In this document: positions 17,493-25,970 of the stretch, piece by piece | Layout: the number at the start of each line of letters is the position of its first letter | How positions within the stretch are numbered: the first letter of the stretch is position 1 | NCBI RefSeq assembly: GCF_000525875.1 | Contig: NZ_AODF01000028.1 | Coordinates: 1 to 64,000 of the forward strand | Direction: 5' to 3' | Length of the DNA: 64,000 bases | Source of the DNA: Listeria floridensis FSL S10-1187 | GTDB taxonomy: Bacteria > Bacillota > Bacilli > Lactobacillales > Listeriaceae | Notes under the pieces: model-generated | Database searches by the model: none | What the model was told of the DNA's origin: nothing | The model's input: the letters and a program-made list of their open reading frames with translations, nothing else | Position numbers and translations under genes: made by a program

Positions 17493-17579
17493 TTATGTTT
17501 TTTTTTGTTCATCGAGCTCTGCGAAAATAAGTACGATCAAGACGAGGGCGATGAGGAGCCCCCAAAGTATCGTGGACAT
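17493..17579 (-). CDS. 28-residue membrane microprotein after SteT-like gene
   Basis: An ORF of 28 codons from ATG 17579 to TAA 17493, preceded by CGGGAGTG (9-base spacing). The product begins MSTILWGLLIALVLIVLIF and ends in a charged tail EQKKT, so it is a single membrane helix with N-out/C-in character. It lies 27 bases after the SteT-like permease stop and before a terminator, so both are likely on one transcript. Small helices like this often modulate a neighbouring transporter, but that is inference. The stop lies in a T9 run (AAAAAAAAA on the coding strand), so the last residues could vary. Confidence 0.55.
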   Translation of the reverse strand: MSTILWGLLIALVLIVLIFAELDEQKKT

Positions 17580-17606
17580 ATCTTTCACTCCCGAGTGTGG
17601 TTGTTT

Positions 17607-18932
17607 TTAGTCGTCTGTCATGTGCCCCTTGCTTTTCTTGTAGAAGTAAATCGGTAAACCGATTGCTGTAAGAAGCAGGCCAACACCGGCATTAAGCGGT
17701 TGCGTAAATAGCGTATTGAGTACAATGAAAACCCCGCCGAGAATCGCGATAAGCGGAATGATCGGATAAAGTGGTACTTTATACGGACGAACAAGTTCCG
17801 GCTCGCGTTTTCTGAGAATAAAGACAGCGATAAAGATCATCGTGTAGAAAATCCAAATTACGAAGATCAACATGTCGGTCAACTGGTTGAATTGTCCAGA
17901 GAAGATCATGATAATCGAGATAATTAAAATAACGATTCCGCTGTTATAAGGAACGGCAGTTTTTCCAAGTTTGCGGAACCAACCGCTGAATGGAAGTTGA
18001 TTTTGCAGTGACATTGCGTAAGGAATACGAATACCAGTCATCGTATATCCATTGATTGTTCCGAATACAGAAATTAAGATACCGATTGTAATTAATTTAC
18101 CACCGATGGAACCGAAGATCACACTTGCAACATCAGCAGCTGGTGTTGCAGTTGCAGCAAGAGCCGCAGCTGGCATAACCATTAGATAAGCAATGTTAAT
18201 TAAAAGATAAACGCCCATTACGATTGACAAACCAAGCACGATTGCTTTTGGTAAGTCTTTTTTAGGGTTTTTCATTTCGCCGGCAATATTTCCAACGTGA
18301 ATCCAGCCGTCATAGGCGAACATTGTTGCAACTAGTCCTGAACCAAGGCTTGTTAGAAACGGATGATCTTCAACGCTCATTGGGAACAAGCGGAAAGCAA
18401 CATCTCCTTGGTGGAATAAACCGAAAACAATAATAAGTGCTAAAGGAATAAGTTTACAAACGGTTGTAATTGCTTGGAATGATCCGGCAGCTTTTGCCCC
18501 AAGGAAGTTCATCAGCATGATGAATACTGCTGCAGCAATTGCAACTGGGATAATCACTGCGTCGCTTGTACCGAATAAGTTTGCGACTTGCGTTCCGAAG
18601 ATGATCGAAAGCGCTGCGATGTTAGCTGGGAAATAAATAACGGTTTGCGCCCAGCCAAGCATGTATGAAGCTAATTTGCCATAGGTTTTGCGAAGATAAA
18701 CAATCATGCCACCAGTTTCTGGGATAGCTGCTGATAGTTCTGCTGCTGTCAGTCCGCCGCAAATCGTGATGACGCCCCCAAGAACCCATGCGAGGAGACC
18801 AAGGCCGGCAGTTCCTGTTGCAGAGAAGACGGCTTCGGGTTTAAAGAATACCCCCGAGCCGATAACCGTTCCGATAACGACGGTTAAGGCAGTGAAAAAG
18901 CCAATCTCTTTTTTCAATTTTTGATTTTCCAT
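17607..18932 (-). CDS. APC family amino acid transporter, SteT-like (Ser/Thr exchanger)
   Basis: A 441-residue membrane permease with about 12 helices and the APC signature near the N-terminus (VIGTVIGSGVFFKPEAVF). It is most similar to the serine/threonine exchanger SteT (YkbA) of Bacillus. GGMIVYLRKTYG in the third segment and FAYDGWIHVG in the middle are typical. RBS AAGGGG lies nine bases upstream. It lies downstream of the threonine catabolic genes kbl and tdh on the same strand, so it probably supplies their substrate or exchanges their product. Confidence 0.88.
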   Translation of the reverse strand: MENQKLKKEIGFFTALTVVIGTVIGSGVFFKPEAVFSATGTAGLGLLAWVLGGVITICGGLTAAELSAAIPETGGMIVYLRKTYGKLASYMLGWAQTVIYFPANIAALSIIFGTQVANLFGTSDAVIIPVAIAAAVFIMLMNFLGAKAAGSFQAITTVCKLIPLALIIVFGLFHQGDVAFRLFPMSVEDHPFLTSLGSGLVATMFAYDGWIHVGNIAGEMKNPKKDLPKAIVLGLSIVMGVYLLINIAYLMVMPAAALAATATPAADVASVIFGSIGGKLITIGILISVFGTINGYTMTGIRIPYAMSLQNQLPFSGWFRKLGKTAVPYNSGIVILIISIIMIFSGQFNQLTDMLIFVIWIFYTMIFIAVFILRKREPELVRPYKVPLYPIIPLIAILGGVFIVLNTLFTQPLNAGVGLLLTAIGLPIYFYKKSKGHMTDD

Positions 18933-19026
18933 GTTTTTCCCCTTACTGCCCAGAAAGGAAGAACAAATTTGTTCACCCTTTCTAGACCCTTTTTTGTTGA
19001 TTCAAAATGCTGTTTCAAAAAACAAA

Positions 19027-19993
19027 TTATTTAGCTACACTTTTATTTTCCAGTTTTTCTGCTAATTTAGCAAGCATGTCTTTTGTCATTTTATCTAGGT
19101 CATATTGAGGATCGAAGTCCCATTCTTCTTTCGCACAAGTCACATCAAGTGAATCTGGCCAAGAGTCGGCAATGGCTTGACGAACAGGGTCAACATCATA
19201 GGACATCGTGAAGTCAGGAATTTCTTTTTGAATGGATGCTGCGATTTGTTCAGGGTCAAAACTCATAGCTGTAATATTGAAGGCGTTACGGTGTACAAGA
19301 CGCTTTGGATCAGCTTCGAGCAGCTTAACAATCGCATCAATCGCATCTGGCATATACATCATATCCATATAAGTGCCTTTACCAATAAACGAATCATAAT
19401 GTTTATTTTTTAATGCTTCATAATAAATATCCACTGCATAGTCCGTTGTTCCTCCGCCAGGTAAAGTTGTGTAGGAAATTAGACCTGGGAAACGAACGCC
19501 TCGCGTATCGACACCAAACTTCGTGAAATAATAGTCACATAGAAGTTCTCCGGCCACTTTTGTGACACCGTACATCGTTGTTGGACGTTGAAGTGTATCT
19601 TGCGGTGTGTTTTTTGCAGGAGTTCCAGGACCAAATGATCCGATTGAGCTTGGAGTGAAGAATTTCAAATTAAGTTCGCGAGCCACTTCAAGGGCATTAA
19701 CAAGACCACCCATGTTGAGGTCCCAAGCCAGTTGTGGCTTAGCTTCGGCAACAGCAGAAAGAAGTGCAGCCAAGTGAATTAACGTATCTACTTCATGTTT
19801 TTTAGCGAGATCGAGCATTTTTTTCTTTATCCATTACATCTAAAATTTCGAATAAGCCTTCATCGCAAACAGGTCCATCTACATGACGAATATCTGTAGC
19901 AATTACGTTGTCGACACCATAATCTTTGCGAAGACGCATTGTGAGTTCAGAACCAATTTGACCTAAGCAGCCAGTAATAAGAATTTTTTTCAT
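19027..19993 (-). CDS. tdh: L-threonine 3-dehydrogenase, SDR-type (frameshifted)
   Basis: An NAD-dependent UDP-glucose-epimerase-like enzyme of about 321 residues that oxidises threonine to 2-amino-3-oxobutyrate. The N-terminal nucleotide motif is [13 protein letters not shown]. After a frame break at the A7 run (T7 on the plus strand, 19818-19824) the second half gives [11 protein letters not shown], the catalytic YGVTKVAGE (Tyr-x-x-x-Lys) and a conserved C-terminus. Removing one base restores the protein. The start is ATG 19993, where GGAGGG precedes by 7 bases. A longer upstream frame has no such site. It follows kbl, and the two form the classical threonine-to-glycine pathway. Confidence 0.88.
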
Positions 19994-20075
19994 TAGAAAA
20001 CCCTCCATAAAATGAATTAGTTTCGTTCGCTTTTTTTTTGTTTCCATGATAGAATAGAAGTATTAATAATTTCTT

Positions 20076-20124
20076 GAGCGGCTGAACTCATTTTTGCGGA
20101 TGAGCGTTCAGCCCGCTTTTTTTT
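20076..20124. terminator. Hairpin between kbl and tdh
   Basis: GCGGCTGAAC (about 20079-20088) pairs with GTTCAGCCCGC (20107-20117), then eight T on the plus strand. In the direction of the operon (minus) it lies between kbl and tdh and has no T run, so it would attenuate only plus-strand transcripts or act as a processing stem. Confidence 0.4.
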
Positions 20125-20133
20125 ATGCCAAAA

Positions 20134-21327
20134 TCAGCTGATCACGTTTAGTTCTTTGCCGACTTTTTCATACACTTTAAGTACTTCATCAAGCATTTCC
20201 TTCGTGTGCACGGCTGTTGGCATGTTGCGGACACGCCCAGTTCCTTTAGGCACAGTAGGGAAGACGATTGATTTTGCATAAACGCCTTCTTCGAGTAAAC
20301 GACGCGAGAATTTTTGTGTTAAGTTTTCGTCGCCGATGATACAAGGTGTGATCGGTGTTTCTGAATGACCAATATCGAATCCTAGATCTTTAAGACCCGC
20401 TTTTAAGTAGGTTCCGTTTTCCCAAAGTTTTTCAATGGTTTCCGGATGACTGTCCATCACATCAATTGCTTCAATACAAGCAGCGGCTGCGCCTGGAGTT
20501 AAGGAAGTCGAGAATAAGAACGGCCGAGCACGTACTTTCAACCAATCAATTAATTCCTGTGAACCGGCTACATATCCACCAACTACGCCGATTGCTTTTG
20601 ATAACGTCCCGATTTGGAAATCAATTCTATCGGACAAGCCAAAATGTTTCACTGTTCCGGCTCCTTTACCCATAACGCCAGAACCGTGCGCATCATCGAC
20701 ATAAGTAATTAAACCGAATTCCTCTGCAATTTCCACAATCTCAGGAATTTTTGCTACATCGCCGTCCATCGAGAAAACGCCGTCGCAAATGTACATTACT
20801 TTTTCATATTCGCCGCTCGTTGTAGCTTCTTTTGCAAGTTCGCGAAGGTGATCCATATCTTGATGGCGCGCACGGATAATCTTAGCACCTGATAAGCGAC
20901 AGCCGTCGATGATTGATGCGTGATTCAGTTCATCTGAAATAATGGCATCTTTTTTTGTCATAACGGCTGAGATTGCGCCCATGTTACAGTTGAATCCAGA
21001 TTGGAAAGCAATCGCTGCTTCCGTGTGCTTGAATTCAGCAATGCGTTTTTCAAGCTCATCGTGGATTTTCATTGTGCCGTTAATCGTACGAACAGCTCCT
21101 GCACCAACACCGTATTCTTCAGTGGCTTGGATACTTTTGGCTTTTAAGCGGGCATCATTTGAAAAGCCAAGATAGTTATTTGATGAAAGGTTAATCAAAG
21201 TTTGACCGTTAATCTTGATTTTTGGACCATTTGGACCTTCGATTGAATCGATGACATTATAGAGACCTTGTTCACGAAGCGCCTCTAATTGCGGTTGTAA
21301 AAATTCATGTAAAACTTTGCTGGACAT
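20134..21327 (-). CDS. kbl: 2-amino-3-ketobutyrate CoA ligase (glycine C-acetyltransferase)
   Basis: A PLP-dependent enzyme of 397 residues in the alpha-oxoamine synthase family. It cleaves 2-amino-3-oxobutyrate, the product of Tdh, with CoA to give glycine and acetyl-CoA. It has SSNNYLGF near residue 50, the DDAHGSG motif, the PLP lysine in [12 protein letters not shown] (about 240) and [20 protein letters not shown] near the C-terminus. It precedes tdh on the same strand. Length and motifs are intact. Confidence 0.95.
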   Translation of the reverse strand: MSSKVLHEFLQPQLEALREQGLYNVIDSIEGPNGPKIKINGQTLINLSSNNYLGFSNDARLKAKSIQATEEYGVGAGAVRTINGTMKIHDELEKRIAEFKHTEAAIAFQSGFNCNMGAISAVMTKKDAIISDELNHASIIDGCRLSGAKIIRARHQDMDHLRELAKEATTSGEYEKVMYICDGVFSMDGDVAKIPEIVEIAEEFGLITYVDDAHGSGVMGKGAGTVKHFGLSDRIDFQIGTLSKAIGVVGGYVAGSQELIDWLKVRARPFLFSTSLTPGAAAACIEAIDVMDSHPETIEKLWENGTYLKAGLKDLGFDIGHSETPITPCIIGDENLTQKFSRRLLEEGVYAKSIVFPTVPKGTGRVRNMPTAVHTKEMLDEVLKVYEKVGKELNVIS

Positions 21328-21388
21328 AATGTTGATTCCTCCTAAAAGTTTTTATATTATCACGCGTCAATGCGCGGTAATGACAAGG

Positions 21389-23494
21389 TTAAGGTAAAAA
21401 TGGATAGCCGTTTTCGCTGTAAGGATTTTTCTGCGCAAGAAATTCACGCAAGCTGATGGCAAAAAGCGACTCGATTTTCTTTTTATCGCCCGATTCGGCG
21501 AGTAAAATTAGTGCATCGTCTTCTGTCAGAACATTGAGCAGATAAGTGACAATTTCGAGCTCTTCCGCACTGAGTTCATAGGGAAGCAAGATGACCATGA
21601 CCGTTGAAACACCGGTTTTGATACCTGCTTCGATTTGGAAGTCGATCAAATGCGTCAAAGTGAAAATATGCGCTGAAGCATGATCCACATTCTCATTCAC
21701 AACAAAAATGCCGGTACTCGTTCCGCCAAGAATCATTTTCTGCTTGGCTTCAAGGGCATCAAGTTTCTGAAATAAACCTTCCGTTTCGATTCCCCTGTGC
21801 TTCTCTGCGATTTGCTGACTGAAGTTGCGCAAGTTATCTTCCACGTTACGCGTCATTCCGCTAGCTCCTTCAATCGAAAGCGATTCGAGGAATGAAATGA
21901 CGAGGCCGTAATAAAAGTGTGCATTTTTCAAATCCGAAACCGTTTTGGAAAGATCAAGATCGAACTGGCTTGTGAGCGAAAGCGGATTGCTTTTTTCTGC
22001 ACTGACTTTTTTCTCAAGTTTTTGCTCGATTGACGCAATTTCTTCATCGGAGATAAAGATGCTAATCCATTCGTAATCAAATCCAAAATCACTAAGTTCC
22101 GTTGTGGAGAGGATGATGTCGTACTTGGCGAAATCAGTTTCCTTAACGAGTTCGAGTGGCGTAACAAATTTGATTTTCGTAAGCTTCGGCAGTTGCTTTT
22201 TAAATTTCGCTTTTAACCAAGTGCTGACCCCATTACTACGAGAAGTAACGACCAGTGCGCTGTAGGGACGTAAATTTTCTGACTGAATCACGGCGGCTTC
22301 GAAGTGAAGCACAATAAAGCCGGTCTCTTCCTCAGGAAGCTTTTCAAATGGATAAAGCTCGGAAGCAATGCGGTGAACCGTGTCAAACAGTGTGCCAAAT
22401 TCATTTCGGATTAGTGCGAGCAGCGGATTGCTGAGCGGCATGTTTTTCTTCAGCCGAATCAGCGAATACTGGATGTGCTCGGTTAAGCCTTTCAGCAAGG
22501 TAAGCTGTGAAAGTGGCAAGTCCATTTCTTTGGTCACGCGTGTTATGAGCTTTTTTGCAATCCGAATAGCTTGTACTTTTTCGTTGCGATAAAAAACCGC
22601 TTCGCCAGTTTGAATTTCTGATTCTAAAATTTGCATCGTCATTTCTGTTATTTCAGTTTCAGGAATTTTCACTTCTGGAACAACATCTTGCAAGATTCGC
22701 GCGGCAATATCATATTCAGGATAATCTTGAAGAAAAATTGGATTGTCGCTTTTTTTGGCGATAAATTCGCAAGCCGCAATTTGTTTCATTGCAAGTAAAA
22801 GATAAAGTAGCAGATGAACGTAAGAATCATTTTTGATTTCATAAGACAGCTTTTTCATCCAGCGAGTGAGCGCGTAATCAGCATCAGCGACTTCTGATAA
22901 GTCGATAAAGTCGCTTAGAAAAGGGAAGTCTTGTAGCAGTTCTTCACTGTTTCCCGGTTGACTGAAAAACTTTTGCAGCTTAATTTTCGGAACGGATGAA
23001 AGAATTAGCTCGCGAATTAGTTCGCGTCTCGCTGCTGTTGTAGCCTCAAGCACGACACCGATACCGCGTTTTCTTTGAATCAGAATTTTCCCATTCCAAT
23101 CTTCTTCCAACTTAGAAAGATCATTGCTGATTGTCGCAACTGTAACCGCTAATTCATTTGCAAGTGAAATCAATTTGACGGGTTCTGTATTCCGAAGCAG
23201 AATTTGTAAAAGGTGCTGCTTTCGTTCAAAGGGAGTAAATTCTTGGCTGACGAGATCAAGTAGTGAATGCATCATGGTTTCACGGTTTAAATCTGAACCA
23301 ACAATTGAAAGCTTGCCGCCTTTTTTATCGAGCGACAAATCAAATTGTGTCAAAATCTGTTTCACTTCTTCTAGATCGCGCCTTACCGTGCGTTCACTGA
23401 CATTGAGCTGGCTGGCAAGTTCTGGAACCGTAAGTTCCTGTTTGGTTGGAAGTATTTTTTCCAATATAATGCGAGATCGTGCAGAGAGATACAT
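21389..23494 (-). CDS. MtlR/LicR-type PRD transcriptional activator
   Basis: A 701-residue regulator. Order of domains: HTH (about 1-65, LTVPELASQLNVSERTVRRDLEE), a second Mga-like HTH (about 85-165), PRD1 and PRD2 (about 190-400, with HIQYSLIRLKK and LHFEAAV), an EIIB-like domain (about 405-495) and an EIIA-like domain (about 540-690). Such proteins activate a sugar PTS operon and are controlled by phosphorylation. No PTS or polyol dehydrogenase genes are adjacent, so the target is elsewhere. The start is preceded by AGGAAG. It is transcribed away from the unknown gene at 24000. Confidence 0.85.
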   Translation of the reverse strand: MYLSARSRIILEKILPTKQELTVPELASQLNVSERTVRRDLEEVKQILTQFDLSLDKKGGKLSIVGSDLNRETMMHSLLDLVSQEFTPFERKQHLLQILLRNTEPVKLISLANELAVTVATISNDLSKLEEDWNGKILIQRKRGIGVVLEATTAARRELIRELILSSVPKIKLQKFFSQPGNSEELLQDFPFLSDFIDLSEVADADYALTRWMKKLSYEIKNDSYVHLLLYLLLAMKQIAACEFIAKKSDNPIFLQDYPEYDIAARILQDVVPEVKIPETEITEMTMQILESEIQTGEAVFYRNEKVQAIRIAKKLITRVTKEMDLPLSQLTLLKGLTEHIQYSLIRLKKNMPLSNPLLALIRNEFGTLFDTVHRIASELYPFEKLPEEETGFIVLHFEAAVIQSENLRPYSALVVTSRSNGVSTWLKAKFKKQLPKLTKIKFVTPLELVKETDFAKYDIILSTTELSDFGFDYEWISIFISDEEIASIEQKLEKKVSAEKSNPLSLTSQFDLDLSKTVSDLKNAHFYYGLVISFLESLSIEGASGMTRNVEDNLRNFSQQIAEKHRGIETEGLFQKLDALEAKQKMILGGTSTGIFVVNENVDHASAHIFTLTHLIDFQIEAGIKTGVSTVMVILLPYELSAEELEIVTYLLNVLTEDDALILLAESGDKKKIESLFAISLREFLAQKNPYSENGYPFLP

Positions 23495-23999
23495 AGAATT
23501 TCTTCCTTTCTAAAAACGTCAGCCATTTCTAGTGATTAAAGGAGCAATACATACAGTTTTTTACGTTTTTCTTAAACTGCTTTGATCTACACCTTAATAG
23601 TATGACTGCGCTTACAAATAAGCAATATAAACAAATGTTCAATTTGTCCAAAAAAATTTGACAAAAATGGACAAAACTATGTGAAGAAACGAAAAGTCGA
23701 TTTTCAAATAAAGGCTAATCCATTTAGCTGCAATGGTTCAGTCGTGCTAAGCAATCAAAGTTTGTGAAAACATTCTCAAACTTTAACAAAACAATAGATA
23801 GCCAAATGGAACAAAAAAATAGTTCTACTCTAGTATAACTGATCTTGTTTCAAAAATGTTTGAATTCAAATAAAAGAAGGTACTGTGGGAAGTAGTGAAT
23901 AAAATGACAGTTTTGTTCTTAAATGGTATAAATTGTTGTAGGTTTCTTTCGAAACGTGTAAGATGGTGATCTGCGAATAAAAGGAAAAGAGGAATCAAA
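23495..23999. other. Intergenic region, no gene
   Basis: About 505 AT-rich bases between divergent genes. No conserved frame is seen. TATAAA near 23928 and AAAGGAAAAGAGG before 24000 are plausible signals of the plus-strand gene. A weak cre-like element is discussed under rejected items. Confidence 0.4.
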
Positions 24000-24464
24000 A
24001 TGGCTTATAAAGTAGATTTCAAAACAGTATCAGAAGAAGGCTTGGAGAGTTCGCCATTTAAGAGTGCGCTTGCAGGGCTACGCGCCAATGAAGCACGTTA
24101 TTTTTGGAACAAATACAAACATGAATTTATCACAGTTCCAGCAAGTGAGGATTCGGATACACTAAACTGGATTGAAACGATTCTAAAAGAGCGCGATATG
24201 ATTTTTCCTTACAAAGCGCTTGAAGTATCCAGTTTTGAAGTAGAGGGAATCAAAATGGCTTACGTTTTTTATGAAAACGGTTTGTCGGTTAATGTGATGT
24301 ATAGTATAGAGGACAGCGGCAAACGAGCAGTTGGCTTTAAACTTTCAGAAGGAATGGAGATTCCGCCAGAGTTTGAAGGAAAGTTCAAGTTTGCTCGGCA
24401 AAAATCAAAACTTGCCGGTGAAATACGCGGTTCTTTCTTCGTCATCAAAGGAAGCTATCTTTAA
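24000..24464 (+). CDS. Conserved hypothetical protein
   Basis: A 154-residue cytoplasmic protein without a signal peptide or membrane segment. I do not recognise its family. It is mixed alpha/beta, with hydrophobic beta-like stretches (IKMAYVFYENGLSVNVMY near residue 85) and a basic C-terminal strand (GEIRGSFFVIKGSYL). It has its own RBS and terminator, so it is a monocistronic gene. Codon use resembles the neighbours, so it is probably chromosomal rather than acquired. Confidence 0.7.
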   Translation: MAYKVDFKTVSEEGLESSPFKSALAGLRANEARYFWNKYKHEFITVPASEDSDTLNWIETILKERDMIFPYKALEVSSFEVEGIKMAYVFYENGLSVNVMYSIEDSGKRAVGFKLSEGMEIPPEFEGKFKFARQKSKLAGEIRGSFFVIKGSYL

Positions 24465-24471
24465 CCAAAAG

Positions 24472-24506
24472 TTGAAACGCGCCGAGTTTACTCGGCGCGT
24501 TTCAAT
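24472..24506. terminator. Bidirectional terminator
   Basis: TTGAAACGCGCCGAG pairs perfectly with CTCGGCGCGTTTCAA over a 4-base loop. It lies between convergent genes (24000 and 24522). Confidence 0.85.
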
Positions 24507-24521
24507 TCTCTTTTGTACTTT

Positions 24522-25004
24522 TTAATTTTTTTTTATAGCCCAATCATAGTGACTTGATGTGCTGGAGATAAAATAGGCACCGAGCGAAGTCGAATTCGTC
24601 CACTTATAATACTTTTTGGTGAATAATTCTTCATCACTGTGTGAGTTGATTAGCTCCATGATCCGCTTATGGCTATTTCGTAACCGCTCCTTTGCTTCCG
24701 GAAGCTCGACATCTTGATAGGCTTTCCAAATCTCAAGGTTTAGTGCTGGAAGTGTCTGGAAAGTATAGCCTGCTTTGGGGATAGCTGGCTTTTCACCGCG
24801 CATTCCGACCTCGTACCAAGTTTCCATCATGTTGTGCCATTCGTGTAGGTGAATCAAAACATCGCGAATATTTTTGTCACGGTCATCAAATGGAAAGCTA
24901 CCATTTTGCTGCTCAAGCGGCATCGATTCGACGAGAGTCGTTAGGGCGTCCCAATTTTTCCCACTTAAATCTAAAAGGTCTTGTTTGTTCGTTGGTCTTG
25001 CCAT
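24522..25004 (-). CDS. ClbS/DfsB family four-helix bundle protein
   Basis: A 160-residue protein of the DinB-like ClbS/DfsB family, four-helix proteins that include a colibactin-resistance hydrolase. Signatures are RPTNKQDLLDLS at the N-terminus, the VLIHLHEWH helix and the terminal SSTSSHYDWAIKK. I chose ATG 25004 because AAAGGAG lies 8 bases upstream. A GTG three codons earlier would overlap the RBS. The substrate is unknown. It is a single-gene unit. Confidence 0.85.
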   Translation of the reverse strand: MARPTNKQDLLDLSGKNWDALTTLVESMPLEQQNGSFPFDDRDKNIRDVLIHLHEWHNMMETWYEVGMRGEKPAIPKAGYTFQTLPALNLEIWKAYQDVELPEAKERLRNSHKRIMELINSHSDEELFTKKYYKWTNSTSLGAYFISSTSSHYDWAIKKN

Positions 25005-25050
25005 CTGTATCACTCCTTTAGTCTAGTATAAAGGCTGACACAGGGGAGAG

Positions 25051-25452
25051 TCAACTTTCTTCCATATAGAGAATTTCAAATAAGTGACCATTAATATCAT
25101 AAAAACTGCGATTGTACATGCCATATTGATCCATCGGAGGGACGGCTTCACTCGCTCCGGCAGCAATCGCTTTACTGTATATCTCGTCTACTTCTTCTCT
25201 TGATGCGGCTAATAATGTGAGAATTGCCGACGTTTCATTTTGAAAATTCCCAATCGGCTTTTTCGTGAATTGTTTCATGAAATCCTGAACGAGTAACATT
25301 ACAAAAATGTGATCACTTACGATCATACAAGTGGCGTTTTCATCTGTATATTTCGGATTAAATTCGAATCCAAGTGCGGTGAAAAATTCAACCGTTTTAT
25401 CTAAGTCTTGAACAGGTAAGTTTACAAAAATCATTTCAGAACGTCTTGCCAT
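25051..25452 (-). CDS. VOC family (glyoxalase/bleomycin resistance-like) protein
   Basis: A 133-residue protein with two beta-alpha-beta-beta-beta modules: VNLPVQDLDKTVEFFTALGFE at the start and DINGHLFEILYM at the end, where the terminal Glu is the usual metal ligand. Lactoylglutathione lyase activity is not supported, because the length and motif fit the general VOC type. It lies 40 bases upstream of the ClbS-like gene on the same strand and may be co-transcribed. Confidence 0.85.
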   Translation of the reverse strand: MARRSEMIFVNLPVQDLDKTVEFFTALGFEFNPKYTDENATCMIVSDHIFVMLLVQDFMKQFTKKPIGNFQNETSAILTLLAASREEVDEIYSKAIAAGASEAVPPMDQYGMYNRSFYDINGHLFEILYMEES

Positions 25453-25473
25453 ATTACTTCGCCTCCAATTTAA

Positions 25474-25512
25474 AAGCCCAAACAGTAAAGTTGCGTCTGC
25501 TTGGGCAATTTT
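25474..25512. terminator. Terminator after the 50-residue ORF
   Basis: GCCCAAACAG pairs with CTGCTTGGGC. On the minus strand it is followed by TTTTAAATT. It separates the small ORF from the VOC gene. Confidence 0.6.
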
Positions 25513-25521
25513 AGTTTACTC

Positions 25522-25674
25522 TTAATCAAGAATTTTACGATGGAACTGTTGTTTCACATCTTTCGGCGGCTGCGGCTTCTTTTGATTTTGCTCGGTAAAT
25601 GATCTTTCGTGTTCGCTTTGCCTAATAACATCTTTAATGTCCGGCTTTTTCAAGTTGGGTTTTAATTCTGTCAT
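25522..25674 (-). CDS. Small hydrophilic protein, 50 residues
   Basis: An ORF of 50 codons from ATG 25674 to TAA 25522 with an ideal AAGGAGG site. The product (MTELKPNLKKPDIKDV at the start) is highly charged with a Pro/Gln/Lys-rich middle and no hydrophobic core, so it is probably intrinsically disordered. It is a single gene between terminators. I do not recognise it. Confidence 0.65.
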   Translation of the reverse strand: MTELKPNLKKPDIKDVIRQSEHERSFTEQNQKKPQPPKDVKQQFHRKILD

Positions 25675-25810
25675 GGTTTAAAATCCTCCTTAAAAGAACA
25701 AGTTATTTCTTTTTTACCCAAATGGAAGACTTCAAAACCTAACAATAATTGACTTTTTTTTCAGTAAACGAGAATAAAGATTCAATCTTAAAAAACATGT
25801 GTAAACTATC

Positions 25811-25839
25811 TTGCAAACGGTTTCGCTGTATAATATAAT
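25811..25839 (+). promoter_or_regulatory. Promoter of the antiterminator gene
   Basis: TTGCAA (25811-25816) and TATAAT (25834-25839) are separated by 17 bases. Transcription would begin about 25846, just upstream of the RAT element. Confidence 0.75.
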
Positions 25840-25856
25840 GAGGATGGGAAGCATGA

Positions 25857-25950
25857 AGGATTGTTACTGTTCGGCAGGCAAAACCTGAGTTAATTCGAGA
25901 GCTGTTTTTGGGATGGACAGTTTTGGAATTAATTTAGGTTTTTTTCTTTT
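25857..25950 (+). promoter_or_regulatory. RAT antiterminator element overlapping a terminator
   Basis: GGATTGTTACTG at 25858-25869 and GGCAGGCAAAACCT at 25873-25886 match the ribonucleic antiterminator of LicT/SacY-type regulators. Its 3' part is the start of a long terminator stem: AAACCTGAGTTAATTC (25881-25896) pairs with GAATTAATTTAGGTTT (25926-25941), then a T run. The two folds are mutually exclusive. Binding of the regulator stabilises the RAT and allows read-through into its own gene. Confidence 0.9.
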
Positions 25951-25970
25951 GAAAGGATGGGGAAAACCCA

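Noticed and set aside
23765-23778. TGAAAACATTCTCA as a CcpA (cre) site upstream of the MtlR-type gene
   Set aside because: The central CG of the consensus is CA here, and similar AT-rich words are common in the gap.
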